Source: an uncultured Christensenella sp. (GTDB lineage Bacteria > Bacillota > Clostridia > Christensenellales > Borkfalkiaceae). From it: 62,457 nt of DNA. The notes beneath the pieces were generated by a model. It worked only from the letters and a program-made list of their open reading frames with translations, was not told the origin of the DNA and made no database searches. The translations under genes and the position numbers were made by a program. Position 1 is the stretch's first letter. Every line of letters starts with the position of its first letter. The DNA lies in contig CAJTNY010000007.1 in assembly GCA_910577875.1 (NCBI GenBank), forward strand, positions 1 to 62,457, written 5' to 3'. Below are positions 1-8,879 of this stretch, in pieces.

Positions 1-88
1 AGCAAGTAACAAACGCATGACTGGCAGGTCAATAAAAAAGCACATTTGTGTTCGCTAGTAGACAAGGGCTATGCCCGAAAAAGTAAAG

Positions 89-107
89 CCACCCGCTATG
101 CGGGTGG
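89..107 (-). terminator. Hairpin downstream of the large lipoprotein gene
   Basis: A CCACCCGC/GCGGGTGG inverted repeat with a 3-base loop lies 15 bases past the stop of the minus-strand lipoprotein gene. Read on the minus strand it is followed by a T-rich stretch (ctttactttttc), so it probably ends that transcript. Bases 1-88 hold only another small GGGC/GCCC hairpin near 66-75 and no gene I can support. Confidence 0.6.
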
Positions 108-122
108 ATATTTACTATTTAA

Positions 123-3100
123 TTATTCCTGTACGTCATCGGGTTTATCTGAACTTTCGTCTTGTTCTTCGGTTTGCTCGGGCTTAGCCGTTTCAACCGG
201 TTCTTCGATCTGTTCTTCAACCTCGGGTTGTTCGTTATTCTCTTCTGCGGGCTGTTCGGGTTCTGCCGGAGTTACTGCGGGAGCATCAACTTCTTCGATT
301 TCCTCTTTCTTTATGCCGAGCTTTCTGATATAACGGTTTGTCTTGCTGGTATCGTATGAATTCTTTCCGAAAACTTTATTGCGGCGTTTTTTCTTTAACG
401 CGTCTTTTATGAAAATCGCAATCATAGCGAATATCAATGCAACTACGAGAATTATCGAAGAGGCAAGAAGCCAAATGTTAACGTTGTCGGTTTTTTCTTC
501 TTCTTCCTTATCTTCTTCTTTGTCTTCCTCGCTCGTTCCCAAATCAAGGGTAATAGATTGGTCGATTGTAGAGTAATCGGTGAATACAGTGCGCTTGCTG
601 CCGTCCTTTATGGAAAGGTATGCAAGCTTTTCTTCGTAACCGTCAGCCGAATAATCGTATCCGGTAGCGGTTTTGTCTGCTATTTCCTTGTTGAAAGGCT
701 GGAAATTTACCGAATCGTAAAGACTGAAAGCGTAGTAATGCGCGTTGTAATTTTTCAGAATTTCGTATTTATCGATATCCGACTGTGAAATGTTGCCTGC
801 TTTAACGTTTTCTTCTACAAGGTTCTTATAGTAATTTATATTTTCGGTGGAGGTGGTGATTCCGTTCAACAGACCTTTTTCCGCAAGTATATTTTGATAA
901 GACCTTATTATTTCGTTTTCGTACTCATTAAGCAAATCATCGCTTGAAACGGAGGTATAGCTGTAATCGAAAAGCACGCTTCCGTTCACGGTGTTTCCGT
1001 CGGTGACGCCGTCGTCGTCGTCGCGCGCGCCGCTCCAAAGTTCGAGACGGTAATTCTTGCTTTCGCTACCAGCGTGAAGCACGTAATTGATGGTTACCCA
1101 TTCTCCGTGGGTGTCTTCGATTACTTCCGTATAACGTTCGGTATTTTTCGAGAAATCATATCTTGCAAAGCTTCTGTCGAAGGGAGTGATTTCGTCTTTC
1201 TGCGTTTCGCCTTTAACGATATAGAAATATTTGCTGTCTTTATATTCGTAAAGTTTTACGCCTTCCGAAGTTACGAGATAATGGTCTGCTTCTATTGTGC
1301 AGGCTTTATCTTTGTAATAAGTCACGCCTTCTTTAAGGTCGTCTACCGAGAACTCTCCGTCCTTAGTGTAGTAGGTGATGTTTGCACTGTATAATTTGGA
1401 ATAGTTCCAGGTATTTGCAAAGAGTTTGCCGTTTTCGTCCTCGTACAGACCGTCGTCGCGGAGCGAATAGAGAACGTTCGCGCGCTGTTCGTCAAGGTTT
1501 GCTTTTTCGTCGATTTCCGATTTAAGAACATTGCCGTCCTTGTCGTACCAGAAAGAGTAGGAGGGAGCGTTGAAACCTAATACATTAGAACTGTCGGTCG
1601 TGTCTACGAGGTAGATATAAGCAACCGCACCTGCGCTTACTTTGACTTTTACGCTTACGGTAGTGAATCCGTCTGCGGAAACCGTCTTTTCCTCTCCGAT
1701 AAATCCGTAATTCAAAACTTCCTTTTTGGTAAAGTATTTTTTGTCTTTATCGAATTCGTCGTCGTTTCCGACTTTTACGTATTCGTCGATATCTTCGTCG
1801 TAATAGAAGTAATCTTTGTAGTTATTTTCGTTTGCCGATTTTAACTGAACGTAGCCTTCTCTGAGTTTGTTTACAATAATGAGGGGCTGAACCGATTTGG
1901 CACCGAATATTTCGTTCCAGTTGGCCAAAGCGTCGGTCGAACTTACGTTGAAGCTGTCGAGTAAAGGCTGGTACCAGTCCTGACTTGTATAACCGACGTA
2001 TTTGCCGTCTTTGTTTACAAAATATTCTTTATTTAAAAGACCTGCCCAGTCGTTGGGGTTCTTGTCGTCAAAGGGAGAAATAACACCGTTGTTGACTACT
2101 TTCGAGCTTGCACCGTTTGTTCCGAAGTAGGTAGCGGGATCAACGAGATTACTCTCGATTTCGTGCGTCTGGTTACCGTAAACTTCATCGAATTTACTGG
2201 TGGTTTTCTTTTCGTCTTCGGTTATCGTTAATGAAGCGGTATAGTTTCCGCTTCCGGTGTAAGCGAATATATCTTCATCGACATCAAGTTCCTGTACGTT
2301 TGAAAGCGCTGCCCAGCCCGCTTTGTAAGAAGTTACCGTAGTATCTTTAAGCGTCGTGTTACCGAAACTAAATTCAACGCGGAGAGTAGCGGGGTTGTCA
2401 ACGCCGTCTACTTTCTTGGTATCGTTGTGTACAAAGAAGAAACACTGTACCCAGCCCTTGAAAACGTCTTTATTTTCTTCCTTATCGTCTATATCGGTGA
2501 CAATGCCGGTAGAATCGAGAGTAACGTTTGCCGAATTGTCCTTGTTTCCTTCTTCGGTTATCTTGACGGTTGCGGCTGTACTGCCGTTCATATCAGAAGT
2601 CTTTACCCAAAAAGAAATTATCTTATAGCCTTCTTCTTCAATAGTAAGATCGAATGAAGCGGTATACGCCGAGCCTCTTGCAGAGAAGAGAACGAGCGTT
2701 TTATTGTCCGCATCTGAATTCAAATCTTTTGCCGAAGCAAGTGCTTCGTTAAGTTTGTTGTTGTATTGAGTTTCGGTGAATTTATAACCGGCATCGACAA
2801 GCGCAAGCAAATCTTCGCTCGTATCGAGACCTTTGTTGCCTTTTAGGTTTTTTAGTTCTTCGGGGAGTTTAACTTTGAGCTGTTCGTCCAAATCGCTTAA
2901 ATTAAGTTTTCTGACCGTATTTAAAGAAGATGTATATTTATCGGTGTCGACGGTAAGTCCGGCTTTCGCGCTTTGGAGATTTACCGATTCATAACCGCTT
3001 TCCGAGGCAAGGTCCAAAAGGTAGTGGAAGTTTTCCGAGAATCTGTCTTCGGTGATTCCGCCGTTTTCTTCTCCGCCGTTTCTCTCATAAGTGTCTGCTA

Positions 3101-4409
3101 CGAAAATCTTTTCGCTTGCATCGCTTCTGAGGTCGCATTTTGCTCCGTCGCTTTCGATTTTGTTTTTAACTTCCGCAGTGTAGGAAGAGCACTTGTCTAG
3201 GTCTTTGTATTTCGTTACGCTCACATCGTCGAAGAAAGCGTAACCTTCCACAGGGTTGTCCGTATCGCCGAGACCGAGTTTCAAGGTAACCGTGCTCGAA
3301 GCGAAGTTGCAGGAGTTAACGTAAACGGTGTATTCTACCCAGCCGTTATATTCGGCGGAAGCTTTGCCGTCACCGATAAGCTTTTCGGTGTTGATGCTTG
3401 TGATAGCAAAATCATCGAGCGTAGAACTTCCGACCGAGTGCGTTACGGTTATATTTGCGCCGTGATCCTGGTCGTCGTTTACGTTGAGTCCCTGTGAGAA
3501 CAGAAGGTCGCTCGTTTTAACCCAAACCGAAATTTCCGCCGAAGTGTTCGCGGGGAGCGAAACTTCTACCGAAGCGTAGTTCTGTGCGATCCCGTTATGG
3601 GTTGAGTTCGAATAGTTGTGGAGCATCAGAACGTGTCCTACGGGCTGACGGTATTCTTTTTTAACTTCGTCGTATTCGAGGTAATAGTCCCCGTTATCGT
3701 CCGTGAAGATTTGTTGCTTTTCGCCTTTATCGTTGAGATAGTAGGGGTCTTTGCCTTCTTCTTTGATTATGTTATGCGACTGTGGATTGGAAATTAAATC
3801 CTTTAAAATAGGTCTGGTCTTTTCCGCGTCGTAATAGTAAGTGTCCTTGGCTTCGTCGAAGAAGATTTCGGTTTTGCTGTTTCCTTCGCCGATGTAATAC
3901 GTTGTTTTGTCGTCACTGTCGGTTTCGGAACTTATCGTACTGTATTTGAGCGCACCGTAGGAATCTTTGTAAAGCAGGTCGCTTGATTTCATTCCGTTGA
4001 AGTCGATATGTTGTTCCTTATAATTGCTCGCGGTCGTTTCGAGCGCATTATTTGCGTCGAGTCTTTCCGCAAGGTTGCTTGCGGTAAGTTTTTCCCAAGC
4101 GCTGTCGGACGTTCCTATAATGCCCGACATAGTGTAAGAGGTGGTGCCGCCTCTCGTCCAGTTAATGGGAGTATTGATAAGATATTCGGGCGCGGGCTGA
4201 CCGTCTTTTTTATCGGGAACGTTAAAGAACTCGAAATTTCCGTTTTTGAGAAGTTGAACGTCTTCTTTCGAGGTCGTCTTATCTGTCTCGTCCTTTTTTT
4301 CTTCCGGCTTGCACGCCGCGGCAAGTCCTGTAATCGAGAACGAAGCCGTGCAGGCGAGCGCAAGGAATACGTATTTTAATCTGCGTTTCTTTGAGTAATG
4401 TTTTGACAT
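123..4409 (-). CDS. Very large surface lipoprotein with C-terminal membrane anchor
   Basis: I do not recognise a named family. The N-terminus is a lipoprotein signal peptide (basic start, hydrophobic core, LAAAC lipobox with Cys33), followed by a Lys/Glu/Asp linker. The long exterior part contains three similar beta-rich modules of carbohydrate-binding-like character, each with a W-V-K-T-S-type or K-V-K-V-S strand and a G/E-W-V strand (near residues 356, 653 and 1104) and an F-D-D/Y-S-Y ending. Tyr/Asp-rich YYYD-type segments separate them. A transmembrane helix near residues 1310-1332 is followed by an RRNK stop-transfer segment and a Pro/Glu-rich acidic tail of about 95 residues, predicted cytoplasmic. 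The start has an AAGGACA Shine-Dalgarno. Likely a sugar or cell-wall surface protein; substrate unknown. Confidence 0.8.
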   Translation of the reverse strand: MSKHYSKKRRLKYVFLALACTASFSITGLAAACKPEEKKDETDKTTSKEDVQLLKNGNFEFFNVPDKKDGQPAPEYLINTPINWTRGGTTSYTMSGIIGTSDSAWEKLTASNLAERLDANNALETTASNYKEQHIDFNGMKSSDLLYKDSYGALKYSTISSETDSDDKTTYYIGEGNSKTEIFFDEAKDTYYYDAEKTRPILKDLISNPQSHNIIKEEGKDPYYLNDKGEKQQIFTDDNGDYYLEYDEVKKEYRQPVGHVLMLHNYSNSTHNGIAQNYASVEVSLPANTSAEISVWVKTSDLLFSQGLNVNDDQDHGANITVTHSVGSSTLDDFAITSINTEKLIGDGKASAEYNGWVEYTVYVNSCNFASSTVTLKLGLGDTDNPVEGYAFFDDVSVTKYKDLDKCSSYTAEVKNKIESDGAKCDLRSDASEKIFVADTYERNGGEENGGITEDRFSENFHYLLDLASESGYESVNLQSAKAGLTVDTDKYTSSLNTVRKLNLSDLDEQLKVKLPEELKNLKGNKGLDTSEDLLALVDAGYKFTETQYNNKLNEALASAKDLNSDADNKTLVLFSARGSAYTASFDLTIEEEGYKIISFWVKTSDMNGSTAATVKITEEGNKDNSANVTLDSTGIVTDIDDKEENKDVFKGWVQCFFFVHNDTKKVDGVDNPATLRVEFSFGNTTLKDTTVTSYKAGWAALSNVQELDVDEDIFAYTGSGNYTASLTITEDEKKTTSKFDEVYGNQTHEIESNLVDPATYFGTNGASSKVVNNGVISPFDDKNPNDWAGLLNKEYFVNKDGKYVGYTSQDWYQPLLDSFNVSSTDALANWNEIFGAKSVQPLIIVNKLREGYVQLKSANENNYKDYFYYDEDIDEYVKVGNDDEFDKDKKYFTKKEVLNYGFIGEEKTVSADGFTTVSVKVKVSAGAVAYIYLVDTTDSSNVLGFNAPSYSFWYDKDGNVLKSEIDEKANLDEQRANVLYSLRDDGLYEDENGKLFANTWNYSKLYSANITYYTKDGEFSVDDLKEGVTYYKDKACTIEADHYLVTSEGVKLYEYKDSKYFYIVKGETQKDEITPFDRSFARYDFSKNTERYTEVIEDTHGEWVTINYVLHAGSESKNYRLELWSGARDDDDGVTDGNTVNGSVLFDYSYTSVSSDDLLNEYENEIIRSYQNILAEKGLLNGITTSTENINYYKNLVEENVKAGNISQSDIDKYEILKNYNAHYYAFSLYDSVNFQPFNKEIADKTATGYDYSADGYEEKLAYLSIKDGSKRTVFTDYSTIDQSITLDLGTSEEDKEEDKEEEEKTDNVNIWLLASSIILVVALIFAMIAIFIKDALKKKRRNKVFGKNSYDTSKTNRYIRKLGIKKEEIEEVDAPAVTPAEPEQPAEENNEQPEVEEQIEEPVETAKPEQTEEQDESSDKPDDVQE

Positions 4410-4562
4410 ACTTTTCTGTCCTTATTTTAATAATCGTACTATGATATTTTAATATAAACGGCGATTATAATCAAGCATTTATCGCTTAAACGGGCAAATT
4501 TTTTTATTATTTTTCTAATTAATGCCGAAACTACTATTATATAATTGTATAAGGAACAGAAA

Positions 4563-4919
4563 TTGAACGCTAAATTATTTAAACGCATTGCGGCGGGCGC
4601 TCTTACGGGCGCTGTAAACGGATTGTTCGGCGGTGGCGGCGGTATGGTCGCCGTACCGCTTCTGAAAAATATGCTCGGTTATGAGGACAGGCAAGCCCAC
4701 GCTACGGCTATTTTCGTAATAGCGGCGGTATGCGCGGCGAGTGCTCTTGTATATATTATCAACGGTTATGCTGCTTTGGACGTAATAATACCCGCAGCCA
4801 TCGGTTCGGTTGCTGGCGGTATCGTCGGTGCGTACGCGCTCGACAGATGTCCTAAAACTGTTATAAATTATATTTTTATCGCCTTAATGTTTGCGGCGGG
4901 AGCGAGGATGCTGTTTTGA
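4563..4919 (+). CDS. TauE/SafE family permease, first half-protein
   Basis: Membrane protein of about 118 residues matching one half of a TauE/SafE (DUF81) anion exporter: the Gly-rich GLFGGGGGMVAVPLL segment at the N-terminus is the family repeat signature, followed by three further hydrophobic helices. Normal family members are about 250 residues and carry two such repeats in one chain. I chose TTG at 4563 because AAGGAAC sits 6-7 bases upstream; an earlier in-frame TTG at 4545 overlaps a TATAAT. The stop overlaps the start of the next gene, which encodes the other half, so the two probably assemble as a heterodimer. Confidence 0.75.
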   Translation: MNAKLFKRIAAGALTGAVNGLFGGGGGMVAVPLLKNMLGYEDRQAHATAIFVIAAVCAASALVYIINGYAALDVIIPAAIGSVAGGIVGAYALDRCPKTVINYIFIALMFAAGARMLF

Positions 4920-5287
4920 GTTTCGTAATTTTTCTCTTGGCGGGCTTCTTTTCCGGCGTTCTCGGCGGAATGGGAATGGGCGGAGGCACGGTTCTCATAC
5001 CGGCGCTTACCGTTTTTTTCGGCGTCGAACAGCACGTTGCTCAGGCTACTAATTTAATCGCGTTTCTGCCTATGGCGGCGTTCAGTCTTAAAGTTCATAA
5101 AGAAAACGGTCTTTTGAAGACGAACGGGCTCTGGTGGATAGTGTTGCCCGCGCTTTTAACTTCAATAGCGGCCGGGTTTGCCGCGGCATTGCTTCCGTCA
5201 GAGGTTTTGAGAAAGCTTTTCGGGGTATTTTTGGTTGCGCTCGCCGTTAAACTCGCTCTGGAAGCTAAGTTCAGTTTTTCGAAATAA
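4916..5287 (+). CDS. TauE/SafE family permease, second half-protein
   Basis: About 123 residues, four hydrophobic helices, with the second DUF81 repeat signature GGMGMGGGTVLIPAL. It starts at a TTG overlapping the stop codon of the upstream half-gene, with AGGA about 7 bases upstream, which implies translational coupling. Together the two products recreate a full-length permease. Substrate (sulfite, sulfonate or other anion) cannot be told from sequence. Its last 17 bases overlap the end of the convergent flippase gene. Confidence 0.75.
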   Translation: MSFVIFLLAGFFSGVLGGMGMGGGTVLIPALTVFFGVEQHVAQATNLIAFLPMAAFSLKVHKENGLLKTNGLWWIVLPALLTSIAAGFAAALLPSEVLRKLFGVFLVALAVKLALEAKFSFSK

Positions 5288-6770
5288 GTTTTTTGAGTGG
5301 ACGCAGGGTAAACATTTCGAGACAATAGAGGAAAGCGGCGGTAAACGCGAAGCAGGCGGGCGCGCAGATAACTATTTGCCATATGATTGCGATTCTGTCC
5401 GCAAGAATACCGTTTAGGAAACTTCCGAAAGCGCACGCGGCAGCGATTGCAATCAGCGAGTGCGCAGTATATTTGATGAATTTGATTCCTTCGCACTTCT
5501 TTTTAAGAAGACGCAGATTGAGCACGGATGTTATCGTAAAGTTTGCCGCAAGTCCTATCATATACGAGTATACCCCGACGTATTTTGTAAGCGTGAATAT
5601 GCTTAAAATCATAGCCGCCGCTCCGAGGAAATAATACAAAAGTGTTTTCTTTTCGCAGTTCATCGAATTGAGTATGGTGGTCGTAATCATGGATATGCAC
5701 ATCGGCAGAAGAATAAACGCGCATCTGTGTACTATTTCGCCACTCATTTCGTTCGAGAACAGAAATACGCCTATTTCTCCGCCGAGAACGAACAGAAAAG
5801 GAATTAAAAAAGTTGCGATAAATATTGCGGCTTTAACTGACTTTTCCACGTCGTATCTCACGAGCGACGTGTTGTTTTTATAATAATTTTCCGAAAGTTC
5901 GGGAGCGACTACGACCGAAATCGAGCCTATGAGCGACGCGGGGATGAACAGAATCGGCAAACTCATACCAATCGCGACTCCGTAAAGGCTTATGGCTTCC
6001 GAGTTTGAAAGCGAGAATGCGTTCATAAGCAGAACAGGCAGAAGTACGGCGACTACGGAATTTAAAACCGAAGTAGAAGTGCGCATAGCCGTAATGGGTA
6101 AAGACGCGGAAAAGAGCGGTTTTAACTGCTTTTTCGGGTTATCGAATCTTCCGCCTTTTCGGAAATACCAGAAAAGCGATACGATAAACGAGAAGACGTA
6201 GGAAACGAGTACGGCGATAGTCGCGCGTTGCGCACCGACAACGGGGTCGGTAACGCCGAATACGAGTACGCAGCCGGTAACGACCATTACAGCGTCCTCC
6301 AAAAGTTCTATAATCCCATAAGGTAAAAATTGCTTGTTTCCCCAGAACGAACCGCGCATAACCGCGTAGATCGAAGTTATGATGAGCCCCGGCAGAAGCA
6401 AAAGAAAAATATCTTTGCATCTTTCGTCCGAGAACAGGAACCCGAACGCGTTTCTGCCGAAAAAGAGTATGATTGCCATAGGTACGGTAAAAATCAATGT
6501 TGCGACAACGCCGGCAGTAACCGCAGAATTTCTGCTCTTGACGTCGCCTTCGGCGCTGCTTTTTGCTATAAGTCTTGAAACAGTCACCGGTATTCCGCTG
6601 GAAGCGGCGGTTAAAAACACGGCGAAAACGGAAAGACAAATCTGGTAAATACCCAATCCTTCCGCGCCTATGACGCGTGAGAGAACTATCCTGTAAAAGA
6701 AGCTTAAAGCTTTTTCGATTGTTGCCAGTACGGTTACAAGAGCCGCAGACCTGTAAATATTTTGTTTCAT
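5271..6770 (-). CDS. SpoVB-like polysaccharide/lipid flippase (MATE/MVF superfamily)
   Basis: 499 residues with 12-14 hydrophobic helices. The N-terminus and the S-R-V-I-G-A-E-G-L-G-I-Y-Q segment near residue 35 are typical of the stage V sporulation protein B and oligosaccharide flippase family, which moves lipid-linked cell-wall precursors across the membrane. SpoVB acts in spore cortex formation, but paralogues such as MurJ/YtgP-type proteins look similar, so the sporulation role is inferred. No Shine-Dalgarno is visible. A TAGAAT at 6778-6783 lies 7 bases before the ATG, with a TTCATA -35-like element 18 bases further up, so the mRNA may be leaderless. Confidence 0.8.
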   Translation of the reverse strand: MKQNIYRSAALVTVLATIEKALSFFYRIVLSRVIGAEGLGIYQICLSVFAVFLTAASSGIPVTVSRLIAKSSAEGDVKSRNSAVTAGVVATLIFTVPMAIILFFGRNAFGFLFSDERCKDIFLLLLPGLIITSIYAVMRGSFWGNKQFLPYGIIELLEDAVMVVTGCVLVFGVTDPVVGAQRATIAVLVSYVFSFIVSLFWYFRKGGRFDNPKKQLKPLFSASLPITAMRTSTSVLNSVVAVLLPVLLMNAFSLSNSEAISLYGVAIGMSLPILFIPASLIGSISVVVAPELSENYYKNNTSLVRYDVEKSVKAAIFIATFLIPFLFVLGGEIGVFLFSNEMSGEIVHRCAFILLPMCISMITTTILNSMNCEKKTLLYYFLGAAAMILSIFTLTKYVGVYSYMIGLAANFTITSVLNLRLLKKKCEGIKFIKYTAHSLIAIAAACAFGSFLNGILADRIAIIWQIVICAPACFAFTAAFLYCLEMFTLRPLKKLISKN

Positions 6771-6777
6771 CTACATT

Positions 6778-6833
6778 ATTCTACAAATTTCATCGCGCGA
6801 ATATGAACGTTTTTGTTTTTACGCGAATATAAT
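6778..6833. promoter_or_regulatory. Divergent promoter pair without leaders
   Basis: In the 69-base gap between the flippase and LysM genes there are two outward -10 elements: TAGAAT on the minus strand (6778-6783, 7 bases before its ATG) and TATAAT on the plus strand (6828-6833, 6 bases before its ATG). Neither gene has a Shine-Dalgarno sequence. The -35 elements are weak. Confidence 0.5.
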
Positions 6834-6839
6834 ATACAA

Positions 6840-7124
6840 ATGTTTACGCTCGTTACGGACAGAAGCAAATATTTCAGAGTAAAGCGGGGACAAAGCGCGG
6901 GGGAGATAGAAAAGGTTCTGAAAACTCCCGTGCAGGGTTGCGCGTTCAACGGCAGAATAATAGAAGTGTCGAAAGAAAACCTTACGGTATATAAGGCTTG
7001 CGTGGGGGATACTTACCGCACGGTAGCGGAAAAATTCGGCGCGGACGAAGAGAAGCTTAAAAGAATAAACAGCGGCAAACCGGTTTACCCGACATGCAAA
7101 TTATTTGTGCCGCGCGGAAAATAA
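6840..7124 (+). CDS. Small LysM-domain protein
   Basis: 94 residues with no signal peptide. The C-terminal half fits one LysM repeat (V-Y-K-A-C-V-G-D-T-Y-R-T-V-A-E-K-F-G, then I-N-S-G-K-P-V-Y-P-T-C-K-L-F-V-P); the N-terminal half (Y-F-R-V-K-R-G-Q-S) resembles a degenerate first repeat. LysM modules bind peptidoglycan or spore-envelope glycans. I chose ATG 6840, exactly 6 bases after a TATAAT; an in-frame TTG at 6813 would lie upstream of that promoter. It lies between a SpoVB-like gene and a Cys-rich gene, so a cell-wall or spore-coat role is plausible but unproved. Confidence 0.65.
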   Translation: MFTLVTDRSKYFRVKRGQSAGEIEKVLKTPVQGCAFNGRIIEVSKENLTVYKACVGDTYRTVAEKFGADEEKLKRINSGKPVYPTCKLFVPRGK

Positions 7125-7186
7125 GCGTGTCGTGCGGATACGGCGTTGGCATATAATGTAATATATAAAAACAAACGGAGGTCAAA

Positions 7187-7843
7187 ATGTCATTTTTTTC
7201 GAATTTTCAATCGGATAAATGCCCCGGTTCTATAAGCGGAAACCCTTTGAACGGAATGTGTGAAAAGGTGTGCATACAGGCACAGAAAATTTTCGACGCC
7301 TGCATTAAGCAGATACAGATAGAAAACTATACTTTAACTCTTACCGACCAGATTCCCGCCGACCCTACATACCCCTTGACTTTTATAAGCGCAAGGTCGA
7401 CTACTTCAACGGGCGTTATCACAAATTTAAACGTCGAAAGACTCGCGGATAAACCCGGCTGTGCGAGAGTTCAGGCTACGGTGGGTATTCCCGTAGAAAT
7501 AGTTTACACCGACGCGAACGGCGTGGAGGGTGTCGCACAGGCTACCATATCGGTATCGCAGGACGTTCTTTTATTCGTGCCCGCGCCCTCGATTATGCCT
7601 TATAAAGTTACGAGCGAAGTGAGCGCGGTATGTGCGGAGGGAACGTTCAATGCGGACTCGAATACGTTCAGCGTCAACGCTTGTCTGACCGTGATTTTAA
7701 AGGTTGCAATCGACGTGGAAATTCTCGTTCCCAGCTATGGCTACTGTGCTATACCGCCCGCACAGGAGTACTCGCAGGAGGTATGCGCAGGTTTCTTCGA
7801 GCTGCCCTTATACCCGCAGGGTAAGAACTGTTCAAAGCAGTAA
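7187..7843 (+). CDS. Cys-rich hypothetical protein, possibly spore envelope
   Basis: 218 residues, no signal peptide or membrane helix, about ten cysteines spread over the chain (for example M-C-E-K-V-C near residue 27 and a C-x-K-Q C-terminus). The middle is predicted beta-rich and ends in a Pro/Tyr-rich segment. The cysteine pattern recalls clostridial spore-coat-associated proteins with SPOCS-like (DUF3794-type) modules, but I cannot confirm this. Start is well supported by GGAGG 7 bases before ATG, with a TATAAT near 7153. Followed by a strong terminator. Confidence 0.55.
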   Translation: MSFFSNFQSDKCPGSISGNPLNGMCEKVCIQAQKIFDACIKQIQIENYTLTLTDQIPADPTYPLTFISARSTTSTGVITNLNVERLADKPGCARVQATVGIPVEIVYTDANGVEGVAQATISVSQDVLLFVPAPSIMPYKVTSEVSAVCAEGTFNADSNTFSVNACLTVILKVAIDVEILVPSYGYCAIPPAQEYSQEVCAGFFELPLYPQGKNCSKQ

Positions 7844-7860
7844 ATTCCGGAAACAACGTT

Positions 7861-7890
7861 CGGCGGAGTTTCGGCTCCGCCGTTTATTTT
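7861..7890 (+). terminator. Rho-independent terminator
   Basis: CGGCGGAG/CTCCGCCG stem with TTTCGG loop followed by a T-rich tract, 18 bases after the Cys-rich gene. Confidence 0.85.
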
Positions 7891-8010
7891 TATTTATTTT
7901 ATTTGAAATTGGCGCCTTTTAGCTTGATTTTGTGCTTAAAAATAGTACTATGTCACGCGTAAATGGCGCTTTTTTATTGAAAAATGCTTTAAAAATAGCA
8001 AATTTTGTGC

Positions 8011-8016
8011 TAAAAT
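8011..8016 (+). promoter_or_regulatory. -10 element of a probable leaderless promoter
   Basis: TAAAAT with exactly 6 bases to the ATG of the phosphoesterase gene and no Shine-Dalgarno in between; a TTTAAA lies 17 bases upstream. Same geometry as at 54.3 kb. Confidence 0.4.
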
Positions 8017-8022
8017 ATATTT

Positions 8023-8718
8023 ATGGAAATATTTTCAATAAGCGATTTACATCTTTCGGGGCTGTCCGATAAACCTATGGACGTGTTCGGTCCGGGCTGG
8101 GAAAATCACTCTGAAAAAATTAAATCGGACTGGAATAAAAAAGTTTCCGATGGGGATATCGTTCTTGTCTGCGGAGATATAAGCTGGGGTACCGTGCTTG
8201 AAGAAGGACTTTACGACTTGCGTTCTTTAAAGGGGCTGAAAGGCAGAAAAGTTTTTATACGCGGCAACCATGATTACTGGTGGAACGGAATAACCAAACT
8301 TCGCGAAGGCGCGCCAGACGAAACTTTTTATTTTCTGCAAAACGACTGTGTGAAATTCGGAAACGTCGTTATCTGTGGTTCCCGCGGTTGGAGCTGTCCG
8401 GGAAGTTCGGATTTTACCGAGCACGACGGGAAACTCTATCTTCGGGAAGCTGAAAGATTTAAACTGTGTTTCAAGCAGGTTGAGAAGGTCAGAGAAGAAG
8501 GCGACAGGCTCATTGCTATGATACATTATCCTCCTTTCAGTATGAAATCGCAGGAAACGCTTTTTACGAAAATGTTTGAAGAAAATTCGGTTGATAAAGT
8601 AGTTTTCGGACATATTCACGGAGAAAATTATTTTCCGTACCGCACGGTTAAAAACGGAATAGAATACATTTTGACATCGTGCGATAAAGTAGGGTTTTCT
8701 CTTCAAAAAATTACCTAA
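8023..8718 (+). CDS. Calcineurin-like metallophosphoesterase
   Basis: 231 residues, soluble. Metallophosphoesterase motifs in order: D-L-H (S-I-S-D-L-H-L) at residues 6-11, G-D-I (V-C-G-D-I-S-W) near 51, G-N-H-D (R-G-N-H-D-Y-W-W) near 81, then M-I-H-Y-P-P and G-H-I-H near 195. These bind the two catalytic metal ions. The shape matches the COG1768-type predicted phosphohydrolases; the natural substrate is unknown. It is a single-gene unit placed between a terminator and the pyr promoter. Confidence 0.85.
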   Translation: MEIFSISDLHLSGLSDKPMDVFGPGWENHSEKIKSDWNKKVSDGDIVLVCGDISWGTVLEEGLYDLRSLKGLKGRKVFIRGNHDYWWNGITKLREGAPDETFYFLQNDCVKFGNVVICGSRGWSCPGSSDFTEHDGKLYLREAERFKLCFKQVEKVREEGDRLIAMIHYPPFSMKSQETLFTKMFEENSVDKVVFGHIHGENYFPYRTVKNGIEYILTSCDKVGFSLQKIT

Positions 8719-8746
8719 AACGGGCGATAAATTTCGGGTTAAATAC

Positions 8747-8776
8747 TTTACAACCGAATATTGAATATGCTATACT
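8747..8776 (+). promoter_or_regulatory. pyr operon promoter
   Basis: TTTACA (8747-8752) and TATACT (8771-8776) separated by 18 bases. Predicted start near 8783, essentially on the ATG of the leader peptide. Confidence 0.65.
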
Positions 8777-8783
8777 TTTATAA

Positions 8784-8879
8784 ATGAGATTTAAAGCGTG
8801 CGGACAAAAGATTTTTAGAATAAATATCGATAACGAAAAAAGCGGAAAGGTGTCTTTTTCGCTTTTTTTTCTGCCTTGA
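8784..8879 (+). CDS. Candidate pyr leader peptide (31 residues)
   Basis: A 31-codon frame starting ATG 7 bases after the -10 and ending TGA at 8877-8879. It runs straight through the intrinsic terminator hairpin and its T-run, which it reads as S-F-S-L-F-F-L-P. Transcription-translation coupling through a terminator is how the E. coli pyrBI leader (pyrL) senses UTP; here the same layout is visible, although there is no Shine-Dalgarno and the frame would have to be read from a leaderless or near-leaderless message. Translation is inferred, not shown. Confidence 0.4.
   Translation: MRFKACGQKIFRINIDNEKSGKVSFSLFFLP
8836..8870 (+). terminator. Attenuator terminator before pyrB
   Basis: AAAAAAGCG (8836-8844) pairs with CGCTTTTTT (8860-8868), with further GAAA/TTTT pairing inside, followed by Ts. 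It lies between the promoter and the first pyr gene, so it must be bypassed for operon expression. I see no PyrR-type binding loop that I recognise. Confidence 0.75.
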
